64,000 nt of DNA. Origin: Brachybacterium sp036311905. GTDB lineage: Bacteria > Actinomycetota > Actinomycetes > Actinomycetales > Dermabacteraceae. Shown one piece after another: positions 14,212 to 23,627 of the stretch. The notes below the pieces were generated by a model that did not search any database, had not been told where the DNA came from, and saw only the letters and a list, made by a program, of their open reading frames with translations. Every line of letters starts with the position of its first letter. The stretch's first letter is position 1. The DNA lies in the NCBI RefSeq assembly GCF_036311905.1, contig NZ_JAZDCH010000029.1, positions 6,284 through 70,283 of the forward strand, written 5' to 3'. Position numbers and translations under genes: made by a program.

Positions 14212-15216
14212 ATGCTCGAGATCACCACCCCGCAGACCCCCGCCGGTCAGACTCCCGCCCCGTCGGCCGCCCCCGCGGGTTCCGCTCCCGCCGGCTCGGC
14301 CCCCACCGCCGTGCTGGGCCGGAACCAGTACGGCAAGGCCGAGGTGCGGCTCGTCCACGTGGACCGCTCCACCCCGCGCCATGCGCTGACGGACCTGAAC
14401 GTCACCTCGATGCTGCGCGGGGACTTCGAGGAGTGCTACCGCACCGGCGACAACGCGCGCGTCATCGCCACGGACACGCAGAAGAACACCGTCTACGCCT
14501 TCGCGAAGCAGTACGGCGTCGCCGGTCCCGAGCGGTTCCTGCTGCGCCTGGCCGAGCACTTCATGGCCGAGGGCACGTGGCTGACCGGCGGGCGCTGGGA
14601 GGCCGAGCAGTTCGGCTGGGAGCGCATCACCGCCGCAGGTGAGGGGCACGACCACTCCTTCGTGCGCACCGGGCCCGAGGTCCGCACCGCCGCCGTCACC
14701 GTCCAGGACGGCGCCACCCACGTGATCGGCGGGATCAAGGACCTCGTGGTCCTGAAGTCGACCGGCAGCGAGTTCCACGGCTTCCCGCGGGACCGGTACA
14801 CGACCCTGCCCGAGACCACCGACCGCATCCTCGCCACCGAGGTCACCGCCCGCTGGCGCTTCCGGGAGCCCATCACGGCCGACGGGACCTCCGGTGTCGA
14901 CCCGGACGAGACCTTCGCGGCGGTGCGCGCGGTGCTGCTCGAGACCTTCGCGACCACGCACTCCCTGTCCCTGCAGCAGACCCTCTTCGCGATCGGCGAG
15001 GCCGTGCTCGCCGCCCGTCCGGAGCTGGCCGAGATCCGCATGGTCATGCCCAACAAGCACCACTACCTCGTGGACCTCAACCCCTTCGAGCTCGGCAACG
15101 ACAACGAGGTGTTCATCGCCGGGGACCGCCCCTACGGCCTCATGCAGGCCGCGGTCACCCGCCCCGGCGAGCCCGACCAGCCGGCCGCCTGGGAGTGGCT
15201 CGGCGGATTCTGCTGA
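14212..15216 (+). CDS. pucL: Urate oxidase (uricase)
   Basis: A 334-residue cofactor-free uricase. After a Pro/Ala/Ser-rich head (about 1-33) come two tandem T-fold domains. Uricase motifs include NQYGKAEVRLVHVDR with the catalytic-triad Lys, VIATDTQKNTVYAFAKQYG with the active Thr, VLKSTGSEFHGFPRDRYTTL, and MVMPNKHHYLVDLNPF near the C-terminus. It oxidises urate to 5-hydroxyisourate with O2, giving H2O2. Unlike B. subtilis PucL it has no fused UraD domain; UraD is separate at 8526. It starts one base after the uraH stop. No catalase is encoded in this island. Confidence 0.93.
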   Translation: MLEITTPQTPAGQTPAPSAAPAGSAPAGSAPTAVLGRNQYGKAEVRLVHVDRSTPRHALTDLNVTSMLRGDFEECYRTGDNARVIATDTQKNTVYAFAKQYGVAGPERFLLRLAEHFMAEGTWLTGGRWEAEQFGWERITAAGEGHDHSFVRTGPEVRTAAVTVQDGATHVIGGIKDLVVLKSTGSEFHGFPRDRYTTLPETTDRILATEVTARWRFREPITADGTSGVDPDETFAAVRAVLLETFATTHSLSLQQTLFAIGEAVLAARPELAEIRMVMPNKHHYLVDLNPFELGNDNEVFIAGDRPYGLMQAAVTRPGEPDQPAAWEWLGGFC

Positions 15217-15227
15217 GGCCCCGGACC

Positions 15228-16655
15228 ATGCCAGGACCAGGGACGACGGCCGCGACGAAAGCCGGGACGAGCTCCGGCGAGCTGCACACCGTCCGCGCCC
15301 ACGAGATCCTGCTCGGGGACCGGCTCGTCGCGGCCGAGCTCGACATCGAGGACGGCCGGATCACCGCGATCCGCCCGCTCCCGGACGAGGCCCCGCGCCT
15401 GCCCGGCACCCTCGTCGTCCCCGACGGTCTGCAGGTGCTGCCCGGGAACGTGGACACCCACGTGCACATCAACGAGCCCGGCCGCACCGAATGGGAGGGT
15501 TTCGCGACCGCCACCCGCGCCGCCGCGCTCGGCGGGGTCACGACCCTCGTGGACATGCCGCTGAACTCCGTCCCGCCCACGATCGACGTGGCATCGCTGC
15601 GTGTGAAGCAGGCCGCCGCCCGCGACGCACTCGCGGTGGACCTCGGGTTCTGGGGCGGGATCGTCCCCGGCAACACCGCCCAGCTGCGCCCGCTGTGGGA
15701 GGCGGGCGTGATGGGCTTCAAGTGCTTCCTGCTGCCGTCGGGGGTGGACGAGTTCCCGCCGGTCGACGCCGCCCAGCTGCGCGCGGCGATGCATGAGGTC
15801 GCCACCTTCGACGGGCTCGTGATCGTCCACGCCGAGGATGCCTCCACCATCGACGCCGCACCGGCGGTGCCGTCCGCGAAGTACACCGATTTCGTCGCCT
15901 CCCGGCCCGAGTCCGCCGAGGTCACTGCGATCGCGGGGCTCATCGAGGCGGTGCGCGAGACCGGGGCCCGCACCCACCTGCTCCACCTCTCCAGCGCCCG
16001 CGCCCTGGACCTCATCCAGCAGGCCAAGGCGGAGGGTCTGCCGCTCACGGTCGAGACCTGCCCGCACTATCTGTGCTTCGCCGCGGAGGCCGTGCCGGAT
16101 GCGTCGCCGGAGTACAAGTGCTGCCCGCCGATCCGCGACGCCGGCAACCGCGACGCCCTCTGGCAGGGCCTCGAGGCCGGGCTCATCGACATGATCGTCA
16201 CCGACCACTCGCCGTCCTCCCCGGCGGAGAAGCACCGTGGCGCCCCCGACCTCCAGCAGGCCTGGGGCGGGATCTCCGGACTCCAGGCCGGATTCACCGC
16301 CGTCGCCGCCGAGGCCCGCACCCGCGGCATCGACATCGCCCAGGTGAGTCGCTGGATGGCGCGGGCGACCGCCGACCTCGTGGGCCTCGCCCACAAGGGT
16401 CGCCTCGAGGTGGGCGCCGACGCGGACCTGATCCTCTACGACCCGGCCCGCCCCCAGACCCTGCGCGCGGACCGCTTCGCCCACCGTCACCCGCTCTCCG
16501 CCTACGACGGCCTCGCGCTCCAGGGCGCGGTGGTCGATGCGGTGCTGCGCGGGCAGATCCTCGCGGCCGACGAGGACGCGTCCCCGCGCGGCCGGTTCCT
16601 CGGGGGGCCCGGGGCGACGGCGCCCGGCGTGGAGCAGGCGGGAGCGGGCGCATGA
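15228..16655 (+). CDS. allB: Allantoinase
   Basis: A 475-residue cyclic amidohydrolase. Residues 60-75 hold the first zinc motif NVDTHVHINEPGRTEW; the carboxylated Lys is in GVMGFKCFLLPSGVDEFP. Further ligands lie in VIVHAEDA, HLLHLSSARAL and MIVTDHSPSSP. The NEPGRTEWEGF and PSGVDEFPP segments are typical of AllB rather than dihydroorotase or hydantoinase. It opens allantoin to allantoate, the AllC substrate. The ATG at 15228 is 11 bp after the uricase stop; an in-frame upstream extension into the uricase gene is not needed. It overlaps xdhC by ATGA. Confidence 0.92.
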   Translation: MPGPGTTAATKAGTSSGELHTVRAHEILLGDRLVAAELDIEDGRITAIRPLPDEAPRLPGTLVVPDGLQVLPGNVDTHVHINEPGRTEWEGFATATRAAALGGVTTLVDMPLNSVPPTIDVASLRVKQAAARDALAVDLGFWGGIVPGNTAQLRPLWEAGVMGFKCFLLPSGVDEFPPVDAAQLRAAMHEVATFDGLVIVHAEDASTIDAAPAVPSAKYTDFVASRPESAEVTAIAGLIEAVRETGARTHLLHLSSARALDLIQQAKAEGLPLTVETCPHYLCFAAEAVPDASPEYKCCPPIRDAGNRDALWQGLEAGLIDMIVTDHSPSSPAEKHRGAPDLQQAWGGISGLQAGFTAVAAEARTRGIDIAQVSRWMARATADLVGLAHKGRLEVGADADLILYDPARPQTLRADRFAHRHPLSAYDGLALQGAVVDAVLRGQILAADEDASPRGRFLGGPGATAPGVEQAGAGA

Positions 16656-17911
16656 GCGACACCCTCACCGCGCCGCTCCCGGGTGGACTCGCCGCGGCCT
16701 GCACCCGCTGGCTCGAGGCCGGCAAGCCCCTCGCGCTCGCCACCATCGTCGCGACCGAGGGCTCCGCGCCCCGGCCGCTCGGCACCACGATGGTGATCGG
16801 GGAGGGCGGGCTCGTGCGCGGCTCCCTCTCCGGCGGCTGCGTCGAGTCCGACCTCATCGAGCAGGGCCTCGAGGTGCTCGCCACCGGCGTGCCCGAGCGC
16901 CGCACCTACGGCTACACCGACGCCGCCGCCTGGGAGGTGGGGCTCATGTGCGGCGGCAGCATCGACGTGCTCGTCCAGCCCCTCGCCGCCCCGGACCCCG
17001 CCGCCGGACTCGACGCGCTGCTGGACGGTGCACCGGGAGCGCTGCTGTGGAGCCTCGACGAACCGAGCCGACGCCTCGCCCTGCCCGTCCCGCTCGCCGA
17101 CGACGCGGGGGAGTGGGAGGGCCCGCTCGCGGCACTGCTCGCCGGGGCCGACGGGCCCGGCGCGACCGGCGAGGCCGACGCGACCGGCGGAGCGAGCGAG
17201 CCCGTGCTCTTCGTCGACCCCGCGCTCGTACGCCGCCTCGCCGCACAGCTCGCCGCCCGCACCGCCGCCGGCGAGACCGGCATCGTCTCCCTCCCCACCG
17301 GCTGCGGTCTGCTCGCCGCGGGCATCCCGGCCCTGCCCGCACCCGATGCCCCCGAGCTGTTCCTCCTCGTGAGGCGCCCCGCCCCGCGCCTCATCGTCAG
17401 CGGCACCACCGACCTCGCCGCGGCCCTGCTCGCCCAGGGCCGCACCCTCGGCTACGACACCACCGTCGTCGACCCGCGCAGCACCTTCCTCACCCGCGAG
17501 CGGTTCCCCGCCGCGGACCGGGTCGTCGTCGCCCGCCCCGACCGCTACCTCCGCGAGGAGGACGAGGCCGGGCGGCTCGACCACCGCACCGTCATCGCGT
17601 GCCTGGGTCATGATCCGAAGATCGATGACCCCCTGGTCGAGACCGCTCTCTCCCTCCCGGTCGCCTACGTCGGCGCGATGGGCTCCCGCCGCACCCACGA
17701 CGAGCGGATCCGCCGCCTCCTCGAACGGGGCGTGACCACCGCCCAGCTCGAGGCCCTGCACTCGCCGATCGGCCTGGACCTCGGCGGCTCCACCCCCGCC
17801 GAGTTCGCGCTCTCCGTCATGGCGGAGGTCGTCGCCGAGCGCACCGGTCGCGCGGCCGCCCAGCCGCTGCGCACCACCACCGGCCCCCTGCACGGGAGGA
17901 TCCCCGCATGA
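16652..17911 (+). CDS. xdhC: XdhC/CoxI-family molybdenum cofactor insertion factor
   Basis: A 419-residue protein. Residues 15-85 are the XdhC/CoxI domain (PLALATIVATEGSAPRPLGT, then GSLSGGCVESDLIEQG and CGGSIDVLVQP). Residues 240-400 form the XdhC Rossmann-like domain with RLIVSGTTDLAAALLAQGR, DPRSTFLTRERFP, a conserved CLGHDPKIDDP and AYVGAMGSRRTHDERIRRL. XdhC binds molybdenum cofactor, promotes its sulfuration and hands it to xanthine dehydrogenase. The gene is placed between allB and xdh with ATGA overlaps on both sides. The central linker (about 150-190) is Gly/Ala/Thr-rich. Confidence 0.92.
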   Translation: MSDTLTAPLPGGLAAACTRWLEAGKPLALATIVATEGSAPRPLGTTMVIGEGGLVRGSLSGGCVESDLIEQGLEVLATGVPERRTYGYTDAAAWEVGLMCGGSIDVLVQPLAAPDPAAGLDALLDGAPGALLWSLDEPSRRLALPVPLADDAGEWEGPLAALLAGADGPGATGEADATGGASEPVLFVDPALVRRLAAQLAARTAAGETGIVSLPTGCGLLAAGIPALPAPDAPELFLLVRRPAPRLIVSGTTDLAAALLAQGRTLGYDTTVVDPRSTFLTRERFPAADRVVVARPDRYLREEDEAGRLDHRTVIACLGHDPKIDDPLVETALSLPVAYVGAMGSRRTHDERIRRLLERGVTTAQLEALHSPIGLDLGGSTPAEFALSVMAEVVAERTGRAAAQPLRTTTGPLHGRIPA

Positions 17912-20721
17912 CCGGCACCCCGGACCCGGCCGTCGTCGACGGCACCCCCGCCGCGACCCCGCCCCGCCCCGGCCAGTGCCTGCGCACCTACCTGCGCGAT
18001 CTCGGTCGCCTCGGGGTGAAGAAGGGCTGCGACGGAGGCGACTGCGGCGCCTGCACCGTCCACCTGGACGGCAAGCCCGTGCACAGCTGCGTCGTCCCCG
18101 CCGTCCGCGCGGCGGGCGCGAGCGTCACCACGATCAACGGCCTCGCCGCGACCATCGAGCCACCGGCCGCAGAGCCGCGCCCCGCGGACCCGCCCGAGCA
18201 TCCCGTCCAGTGCGCGTTCCGCAGGGCGCAGGGCTTCCAGTGCGGGTTCTGCACCCCCGGCATGATCATGACCGCCGCGGCGCTGACCGACGGGGACCGC
18301 GCCGACCTGCCCCGCTCCCTCAAGGGCAACCTCTGCCGCTGCACCGGCTACTCCGCGATCGAGGACGCGATCGCCGGCTGCGCCCACGTCGAGGAGGGGG
18401 CGGCCGCGGGTCGAAGCCTCGGCGCCCCCGCCGCCCGCCGCGTCGTCACCGGCACCGAGCCGTATACCCTCGACGTCGATCCCGCGACGCTGCCCGGGCT
18501 GCTGCACCTGAAGCTGCTGCGCTCCCCGCACGCCCACGCCCGGATCCGGGCGATCGACACCGCCTCCGCGCTCGCCGTCCCCGGCGTGCACAGCGTCCTC
18601 ACCCACGAGGACGCCCCGGACGTCCTGTTCTCCACCGGCCAGCACGAGCACCTCGCCGACGACCCCCTGGACACCCGGGTGCTCGACGACACCGTCCGCT
18701 TCGTCGGGCAGCGCGTCGCGGCCGTGCTCGCCGATTCCGTCGCGGCGGCCGAGGCCGGGGTGCGCGCCCTGCAGGTCGACTACGAGCTCCTCGAGGCGAA
18801 CACCGACCCCACCCGGGCCCGCACCGGTCCGGCCCTGCACGGAGAGAAGACCGAGGGCTCCGGCATCGCCGACGCGGCCACGAACCTCGTCGCCGCCCTG
18901 CACACCCGGGTCGGGGACCTCGAGGCCGGCCTCGCCCGCGCCGCCGTCGTGATCGACCGCGAGTTCGAGACCCAGCGCGTCCAGCACGTCAGCCTCGAGA
19001 CCCACGCCTCGATCGCCTCCCTCGACCCCGATGGCACGCTCGTGGTCCGCTCGAGCACCCAGGTCCCCTACCTCGCCCGCCGCACCCTGGCGCGCCTGTT
19101 CGACCTGCCCGCCGAGCGGGTCCGCGTGATCGCCCCGCGCGTGGGCGGCGGCTTCGGCGGGAAGCAGGAGGTGTTCACCGAGGACCTGGTGGCGCTCGCG
19201 ACCCTGCGCACCGGCCGGCCGGTGCAGCTCGAGCACACCCGCACCGAGCAGTTCACCTCCACCTCGGTGCGCCACCCCATGCGGCTGCGGGTCCGGGCCG
19301 GGGCCGACGCCGACGGTCGCCTCACCGCGATCCACCTCTCGCTGCTCTCGAACACCGGCGCCTACGGCAACCACGGCCCCGGCACCATGTTCCACGGCAC
19401 CGGCGAATGCCTGGCCGTCTACAACGCGCCGGCCAAGGCGGTGGACGCCGAGGTGGTCTACACGAACACCGTCCCCTCCGGGGCGTTCCGCGGCTACGGG
19501 CTCAGCCAGACCGTCTTCGCGATCGAGTCCGTGATGGACGAGCTCGCCCGTGCCCTGGGCCTGGAGCCCTTCGCGTTCCGCCGCCGGAACGTGATCCGCG
19601 AGGGCGACCCCATGATCTCCACGTCGCCGACGCCCACGGCGGACGTCGAGTACGGCTCCTACGGCCTGGACCAGTGCCTGGACCTGGTCGAGGAGGCGCT
19701 CGCCCGCCCGGCGGAGGAGGCCGACGGCGGTGCCCAGGGGATCGCGGGGCTCGGCCCCGACTGGGCGATCGGCACCGGCATGGCGCTGTCGATGCTGGAC
19801 ACCGTGCCGCCGCGCGGCCACCACTCCCACAGCCGGCTCGCCCTGCGGGGCGACGGGAGGATCGAGGTGCGGACGGGGACGGCCGAGTTCGGCAACGGCA
19901 CCACCACCGTCCACGTCCAGCTCGCCGCGGCCGCGCTCGGCTGCGCCCCGGAGCGGATACGCATCCTGCAGTCGGACACCGCCCTGGTCGGCCACGACAC
20001 CGGGGCGTACGGCTCGGCCGGCACCGTCGTCGCCGGCAAGGCGACCTTCCACGCCGCGCAGGCCCTCGCCCGCCGGCTCGCCGAGAGGGCGTCGGCGCTC
20101 CGCGGCACGACCACGGACCCGTCGGACTGGGCGGGGGAGGAGTCCGGTCTCCGCCACGGGGTGACCGGGACCCTCGTCCCCTGGGAGGAGCTCGCCGCGA
20201 GCACGACCGGCCCGGACTCCCCGGGGCCGCTCGAGGCGGAGGCCCACTGGGACGGCTCGCCGCGCTCCGTCGCCTTCAACGTCCACGGGGTGCGGGTCGC
20301 CGTGCACCGCCGAACCGGCGAGCTGCGGATCCTGCGCAGCATCCAGGCGGCCGATGCCGGCTTCGTGGTCAACCCCCACCAGTGCCGCGGCCAGGTGCAG
20401 GGCGGCGCCGCGCAGGCCCTCGGCGCCGCCCTGTACGAGGAGGTCGTGGTCGAGGCGGAGGGGCGGGTGAGCACCGACATCCTGCGCCAGTACCACATCC
20501 CCACCTACGCCGACGTCCCCCGGACCGAGGTGCTCTTCGCGACCACGAGCGACCGGCTCGGCCCGCTGGGCGCGAAGTCCATGAGCGAGAGCCCGTACAC
20601 GCCCGTCGCCCCGGCGCTCACCAACGCCGTCCGCGACGCCGTCGGGGTGAGGATGACGTCCCTGCCCATGAGCCGGGACCGCCTGTACCTCGCGATGAAG
20701 GCCGCCGGGGTGACGGGCTGA
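17908..20721 (+). CDS. Xanthine dehydrogenase, fused 2Fe-2S and molybdopterin subunits
   Basis: A 937-residue fusion. Residues 10-155 carry both 2Fe-2S clusters: the plant-type ligands Cys41, 46, 49 and 61, and the second-cluster Cys112, 115, 143 and 145 (QCGFCTPGM, NLCRCTGY). From about 165 to the end it is a molybdopterin-binding large subunit with VGGGFGGKQE (about 412), AFRGYG with the substrate-binding Arg (about 527), and GAKSMSES (about 888) at the position of the usual G-x-K-x-x-GE motif, keeping the catalytic Glu near 894. It oxidises hypoxanthine/xanthine to urate. There is no FAD domain; that subunit is encoded at 25290. Its order FeS-Mo without FAD is unusual. It is the last gene of the uraH operon and ends 7 bp from the convergent guanine deaminase gene. 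Confidence 0.9.
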   Translation: MTGTPDPAVVDGTPAATPPRPGQCLRTYLRDLGRLGVKKGCDGGDCGACTVHLDGKPVHSCVVPAVRAAGASVTTINGLAATIEPPAAEPRPADPPEHPVQCAFRRAQGFQCGFCTPGMIMTAAALTDGDRADLPRSLKGNLCRCTGYSAIEDAIAGCAHVEEGAAAGRSLGAPAARRVVTGTEPYTLDVDPATLPGLLHLKLLRSPHAHARIRAIDTASALAVPGVHSVLTHEDAPDVLFSTGQHEHLADDPLDTRVLDDTVRFVGQRVAAVLADSVAAAEAGVRALQVDYELLEANTDPTRARTGPALHGEKTEGSGIADAATNLVAALHTRVGDLEAGLARAAVVIDREFETQRVQHVSLETHASIASLDPDGTLVVRSSTQVPYLARRTLARLFDLPAERVRVIAPRVGGGFGGKQEVFTEDLVALATLRTGRPVQLEHTRTEQFTSTSVRHPMRLRVRAGADADGRLTAIHLSLLSNTGAYGNHGPGTMFHGTGECLAVYNAPAKAVDAEVVYTNTVPSGAFRGYGLSQTVFAIESVMDELARALGLEPFAFRRRNVIREGDPMISTSPTPTADVEYGSYGLDQCLDLVEEALARPAEEADGGAQGIAGLGPDWAIGTGMALSMLDTVPPRGHHSHSRLALRGDGRIEVRTGTAEFGNGTTTVHVQLAAAALGCAPERIRILQSDTALVGHDTGAYGSAGTVVAGKATFHAAQALARRLAERASALRGTTTDPSDWAGEESGLRHGVTGTLVPWEELAASTTGPDSPGPLEAEAHWDGSPRSVAFNVHGVRVAVHRRTGELRILRSIQAADAGFVVNPHQCRGQVQGGAAQALGAALYEEVVVEAEGRVSTDILRQYHIPTYADVPRTEVLFATTSDRLGPLGAKSMSESPYTPVAPALTNAVRDAVGVRMTSLPMSRDRLYLAMKAAGVTG

Positions 20722-20728
20722 CGGGACC

Positions 20729-21373
20729 TCAGCCCGCGTGCACCCCGGTGCCCCGCGCGTTGTACAGCGTCGCGGAGCCCGCGGAGACGAGGTCCCGGTA
20801 GCCGGCCAGCACCTCGACCGCCTCCTCGCGCAGCACGTCGGTCTCCACCTCGATGCCCCGCTCGCGGAACCGACCGATCCAGTCCTCCGGCATGGGGCCC
20901 TCGTCGAAGCCGGTGAGCTCCTCCACCTCGGGTCCGTCCACGGCGATGACCAGGCGCGTCACCCCCGACCACATGGTCGCGCCGTAGCACATGACGCACG
21001 GGCGCGCGTTGACCCACAGCTCGAGCGGGGCCGCGCCGGCGGCGCCCAGATCCCAGGCACCCCGCCGCCTCTGCGCGAGGGAGAGCGTCGTGACCTCGGC
21101 GTGCATCGAGGACAGCCCCGAGGCGAGCACCCGGTTCACGCCAGCCGCGACGATCTCCCCGCTCGCGCCGTCGCGCACCAGGGCGGCGAAGGGCCCGCCG
21201 CCGCCCTCGCGCACGTTCCGCTCCGCGAGCCGGTTCAGCAGCCGCATGAGCACGGTGCGCGTGGCCGGGGAGTCGCCGCTCGGGGCGGCGCCGAGCGCGG
21301 CCACCTCCTCCTCGACCCAGTCCGGCATGGTGACGCCGAAGGTCGAACGGGCGGTGGATGCGTGCTGGTCCAT
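20729..21373 (-). CDS. Guanine deaminase-like CMP/dCMP deaminase family protein
   Basis: A 214-residue zinc deaminase. The zinc/catalytic motifs are SSMHAEVTTL (His-Ala-Glu) and NARPCVMCYGATMWSG (Pro-Cys-x-x-Cys). The segment GGGPFAALVRDGASGEIVAAGVNRV matches the guanine deaminase subgroup (GuaD), as do the extended N- and C-termini. It would convert guanine to xanthine, feeding the dehydrogenase encoded on the other strand. GGGAGG precedes the ATG at a good distance. Its promoter region has GlnR-like half-sites. Another nucleobase or nucleoside deaminase of this family cannot be excluded. Confidence 0.82.
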   Translation of the reverse strand: MDQHASTARSTFGVTMPDWVEEEVAALGAAPSGDSPATRTVLMRLLNRLAERNVREGGGGPFAALVRDGASGEIVAAGVNRVLASGLSSMHAEVTTLSLAQRRRGAWDLGAAGAAPLELWVNARPCVMCYGATMWSGVTRLVIAVDGPEVEELTGFDEGPMPEDWIGRFRERGIEVETDVLREEAVEVLAGYRDLVSAGSATLYNARGTGVHAG

Positions 21374-21429
21374 GGGCTGCCTCCCGGCGGTCTGATGACG
21401 GTGCGGACGCGCACCCTCCGGTCGCCGTC

Positions 21430-21461
21430 AGGCTAGGGGCGGGACGTGTCCACCATGTTTC
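21430..21461 (-). promoter_or_regulatory. GlnR-like half-sites and -10 of the guanine deaminase gene
   Basis: On the minus strand gaaac (21461-21457) and gacac (21450-21446) keep the AC-n9-AC spacing. Ten bases later is TAGCCT (21435-21430), the same geometry as the other boxes. The slot upstream of gaaac is degenerate. Confidence 0.6.
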
Positions 21462-21505
21462 CGCGGGTGCCGTCGTGCGGGGGTTCGGGTGCCTGTGGAC
21501 CCGGG

Positions 21506-21559
21506 TTTACGCCGCCGAAACAGGAGCGCACCGCTGGCGAAACAGTCGTTCCATAGCGT
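21506..21559 (+). promoter_or_regulatory. GlnR-like double box and -10 of the ABC importer/FAD-subunit operon
   Basis: tttac (21506), gaaac (21517), gcacc (21528) and gaaac (21539) lie 11 bp apart. After exactly 10 bp comes TAGCGT (21554-21559). The layout is the same as at 13679-13732, supporting co-regulation of the two paralogous binding proteins. Confidence 0.82.
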
Positions 21560-21645
21560 GGCCGTCACCGGAAGACCTGGTGCGGTGACCGACCTCGGAG
21601 CACCGTGTGCGGCTCGCCGGACCGTCCTCCCAGAAAGGGGCTCCC

Positions 21646-22728
21646 GTGTCCTGTCTCCGACCCGCCCCCGCCGGCCCGAGCCGGCTCCGTCCCTCCCGTC
21701 GCCTGCTGCTGGGCGGGGCGCTCGCCGCCCCGGCCCTCGCCCTGACCGCGTGCTCCGCGGCCGACGGGTCGGGCGCCGACGCCGGGAGCCTCGGCGGGCT
21801 CGAGGTGAACCAGAACTGGATCCGCACCACCGAGTTCGCCGGCGAGTACTTCGCCGACTCCCGCGGCTACTACGCGGAGGCCGGCTTCGACGAGGTGACC
21901 CTCATCCCCGGCGGGCCCAGCGGCACCTCCTCCGAGGCGATGGTCCTCTCCGACTCCGCGCTCGTCGGTATGACCACCCCGCTCGCCGCCGGATCGATGG
22001 TCGCGGGGGAGGAGGCGCCGCTCGTGCTGCTCGGGGCGAAGTTCCAGCGCAACCCCTTCACCATCTGCTCCACCTCCGCCTCCCCGATCACCACCCCCGC
22101 CGATCTCGTCGGCCGGCGGATCGGCGTCGCCACCGGCACCAACGAGGTGCTCTTCGACGCGCTCCTGGAGGTCAATGGGATCGACCCCCCCGACGTCGAG
22201 CGGGTGACCGTCCAGTTCGATCCGCAGCCGCTGATCAACGGGGAGGTCGACGGGCAGATCTGCACCCTCACCAACGAGGCGATCACCGTCGCCCTCGCGG
22301 GCCTGGAGGTCGTGAACCTGCCGCTCGCCGAGAACGGCCTGCCCTTCGTCTCCGGCGCCTTCGTCACGACCGCGGCGAACGTCCAGGAGCGGCGGGAGGA
22401 GCTCAAGGCCTTCCTGCTCGGCACGATCCGCGGCTGGCAGGACGCCCTCGCCGACCCGGCGGAGTCCGCCCGGCTCGCCTATGAGGAGTACGGCGCGGAC
22501 CTCGGCCTGGACCCCGAGAAGGAGCAGCGCCAGGCCGAGGCCCAGAACCAGCTCGTCGTCAGCGAGGAGACCGCGGCGAACGGCCTGTTCACGATCTCCG
22601 AGGAGCTCGCCGCGACGAACGTCGAGCTGCTGGCGCTCGCCGGCCACGTGGTCGACCAGGGCTCCTTCTTCGACCCGACCCTGCTGCAGGAGGTTTACGA
22701 GGAGAACCCCGACCTCCTGGCCTCCTGA
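21646..22728 (+). CDS. NMT1/THI5-type ABC substrate-binding lipoprotein
   Basis: A 360-residue exported protein. The signal has SRRLLLGGALAAPALALTAC with the lipobox Cys near residue 36. The mature part matches the orphan paralogue at 12528 segment by segment (NQNWIRTTEFAGEYFADSRG, PGGPSGTSSEAMVLSDSA, LVGRRIGVATGTNEVLFDAL), so both bind similar ligands. I chose the GTG at 21646 because AAAGGGG stands about 6 bases upstream; an earlier GTG-frame start at 21607 would put 13 odd residues before the signal. It heads an operon with an ATPase, two permeases and the xanthine dehydrogenase FAD subunit. Confidence 0.87.
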   Translation: MSCLRPAPAGPSRLRPSRRLLLGGALAAPALALTACSAADGSGADAGSLGGLEVNQNWIRTTEFAGEYFADSRGYYAEAGFDEVTLIPGGPSGTSSEAMVLSDSALVGMTTPLAAGSMVAGEEAPLVLLGAKFQRNPFTICSTSASPITTPADLVGRRIGVATGTNEVLFDALLEVNGIDPPDVERVTVQFDPQPLINGEVDGQICTLTNEAITVALAGLEVVNLPLAENGLPFVSGAFVTTAANVQERREELKAFLLGTIRGWQDALADPAESARLAYEEYGADLGLDPEKEQRQAEAQNQLVVSEETAANGLFTISEELAATNVELLALAGHVVDQGSFFDPTLLQEVYEENPDLLAS

Positions 22729-22755
22729 CCCGTCCCCGAACCGAAGGGCACACCC

Positions 22756-23595
22756 ATGACCGCGCAGCACGATCCCCGGCCCCGCGCCGAGATGCCCGAG
22801 GCCGGCGCCACCGGCATCGACCTCCGGGGCCTGAGCAAGACCTTCACCTCGGGCCGCCGCCCCGTGACCGCCTTCCAGGACACGCAGCTCGCCACCGACC
22901 GCGGCTCCTTCCTCTCGCTGCTCGGGCCCTCAGGATGCGGCAAGTCCACGATCCTGCGGATCCTCGCCGGACTCGAGGCGCCGACGACCGGCACCGCGCT
23001 CGTGGACGGGATGAGCCCCGAGCAGCTGCGCGCCAGCTCCCGCCTCGGGATCGCCTTCCAGGACTCCGCCCTGCTGCCCTGGCGCACCGTGCGCGGCAAC
23101 ATCCGCCTCGCCCTCGAGGTCGCCGGGAAGCTCGAGAACGAGCCCTACATCGACGACCTCCTGGACCTCGTGGGGCTGCGCGCCTTCGAGAACGCGAAGC
23201 CGGGCCAGCTCTCCGGCGGCATGCGCCAGCGCGTCTCGATCGCCCGCGCCCTCGTCGTCAAGCCGGAGGTGCTGCTGCTCGACGAGCCCTTCGGCGCGCT
23301 CGACGACATGACCCGTCAGCGCCTGAACCTCGAGCTGCTCCGCATCTGGACCGAGAAGCCCGCGACGACCCTGATGGTCACCCACGGCATCTCCGAGGCC
23401 GTGTTCCTCTCCGACCAGGTCGCCGTGATGAGCGCGCGGCCCGGCCGGATCGTCGAGGTGTTCGACGTGGACCTGCCGCGTCCCCGCACCCCGGAGATGA
23501 TGCGCACGCCCGAGTTCCACGCCCTGTGCGACCACGCCTCCGAGGTGCTGTTCGGCGCCCCGGCCGACGCCGCCGCCCTGCCCGAGAGCGCGTGA
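22756..23595 (+). CDS. ABC importer ATPase, SsuB/TauB-like
   Basis: A 279-residue ATPase. Walker A GPSGCGKST is at 57-65, the Q-loop FQDSALLPW near 101, the signature LSGGMRQR at 152-159, and Walker B VLLLDEP at 172-178 with the D-loop GALDD. The H-loop is in MVTHGISEAVFLSD. The LLPWRTVRGNI segment after the Q-loop is typical of the nitrate/sulfonate/taurine importer subfamily. It energises the two permeases encoded next. The ATG lies 27 bp after the binding protein stop. Confidence 0.92.
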   Translation: MTAQHDPRPRAEMPEAGATGIDLRGLSKTFTSGRRPVTAFQDTQLATDRGSFLSLLGPSGCGKSTILRILAGLEAPTTGTALVDGMSPEQLRASSRLGIAFQDSALLPWRTVRGNIRLALEVAGKLENEPYIDDLLDLVGLRAFENAKPGQLSGGMRQRVSIARALVVKPEVLLLDEPFGALDDMTRQRLNLELLRIWTEKPATTLMVTHGISEAVFLSDQVAVMSARPGRIVEVFDVDLPRPRTPEMMRTPEFHALCDHASEVLFGAPADAAALPESA

Positions 23596-23627
23596 GCCCG
23601 CCGACACGGGAGAAGGAGGACCATGCC

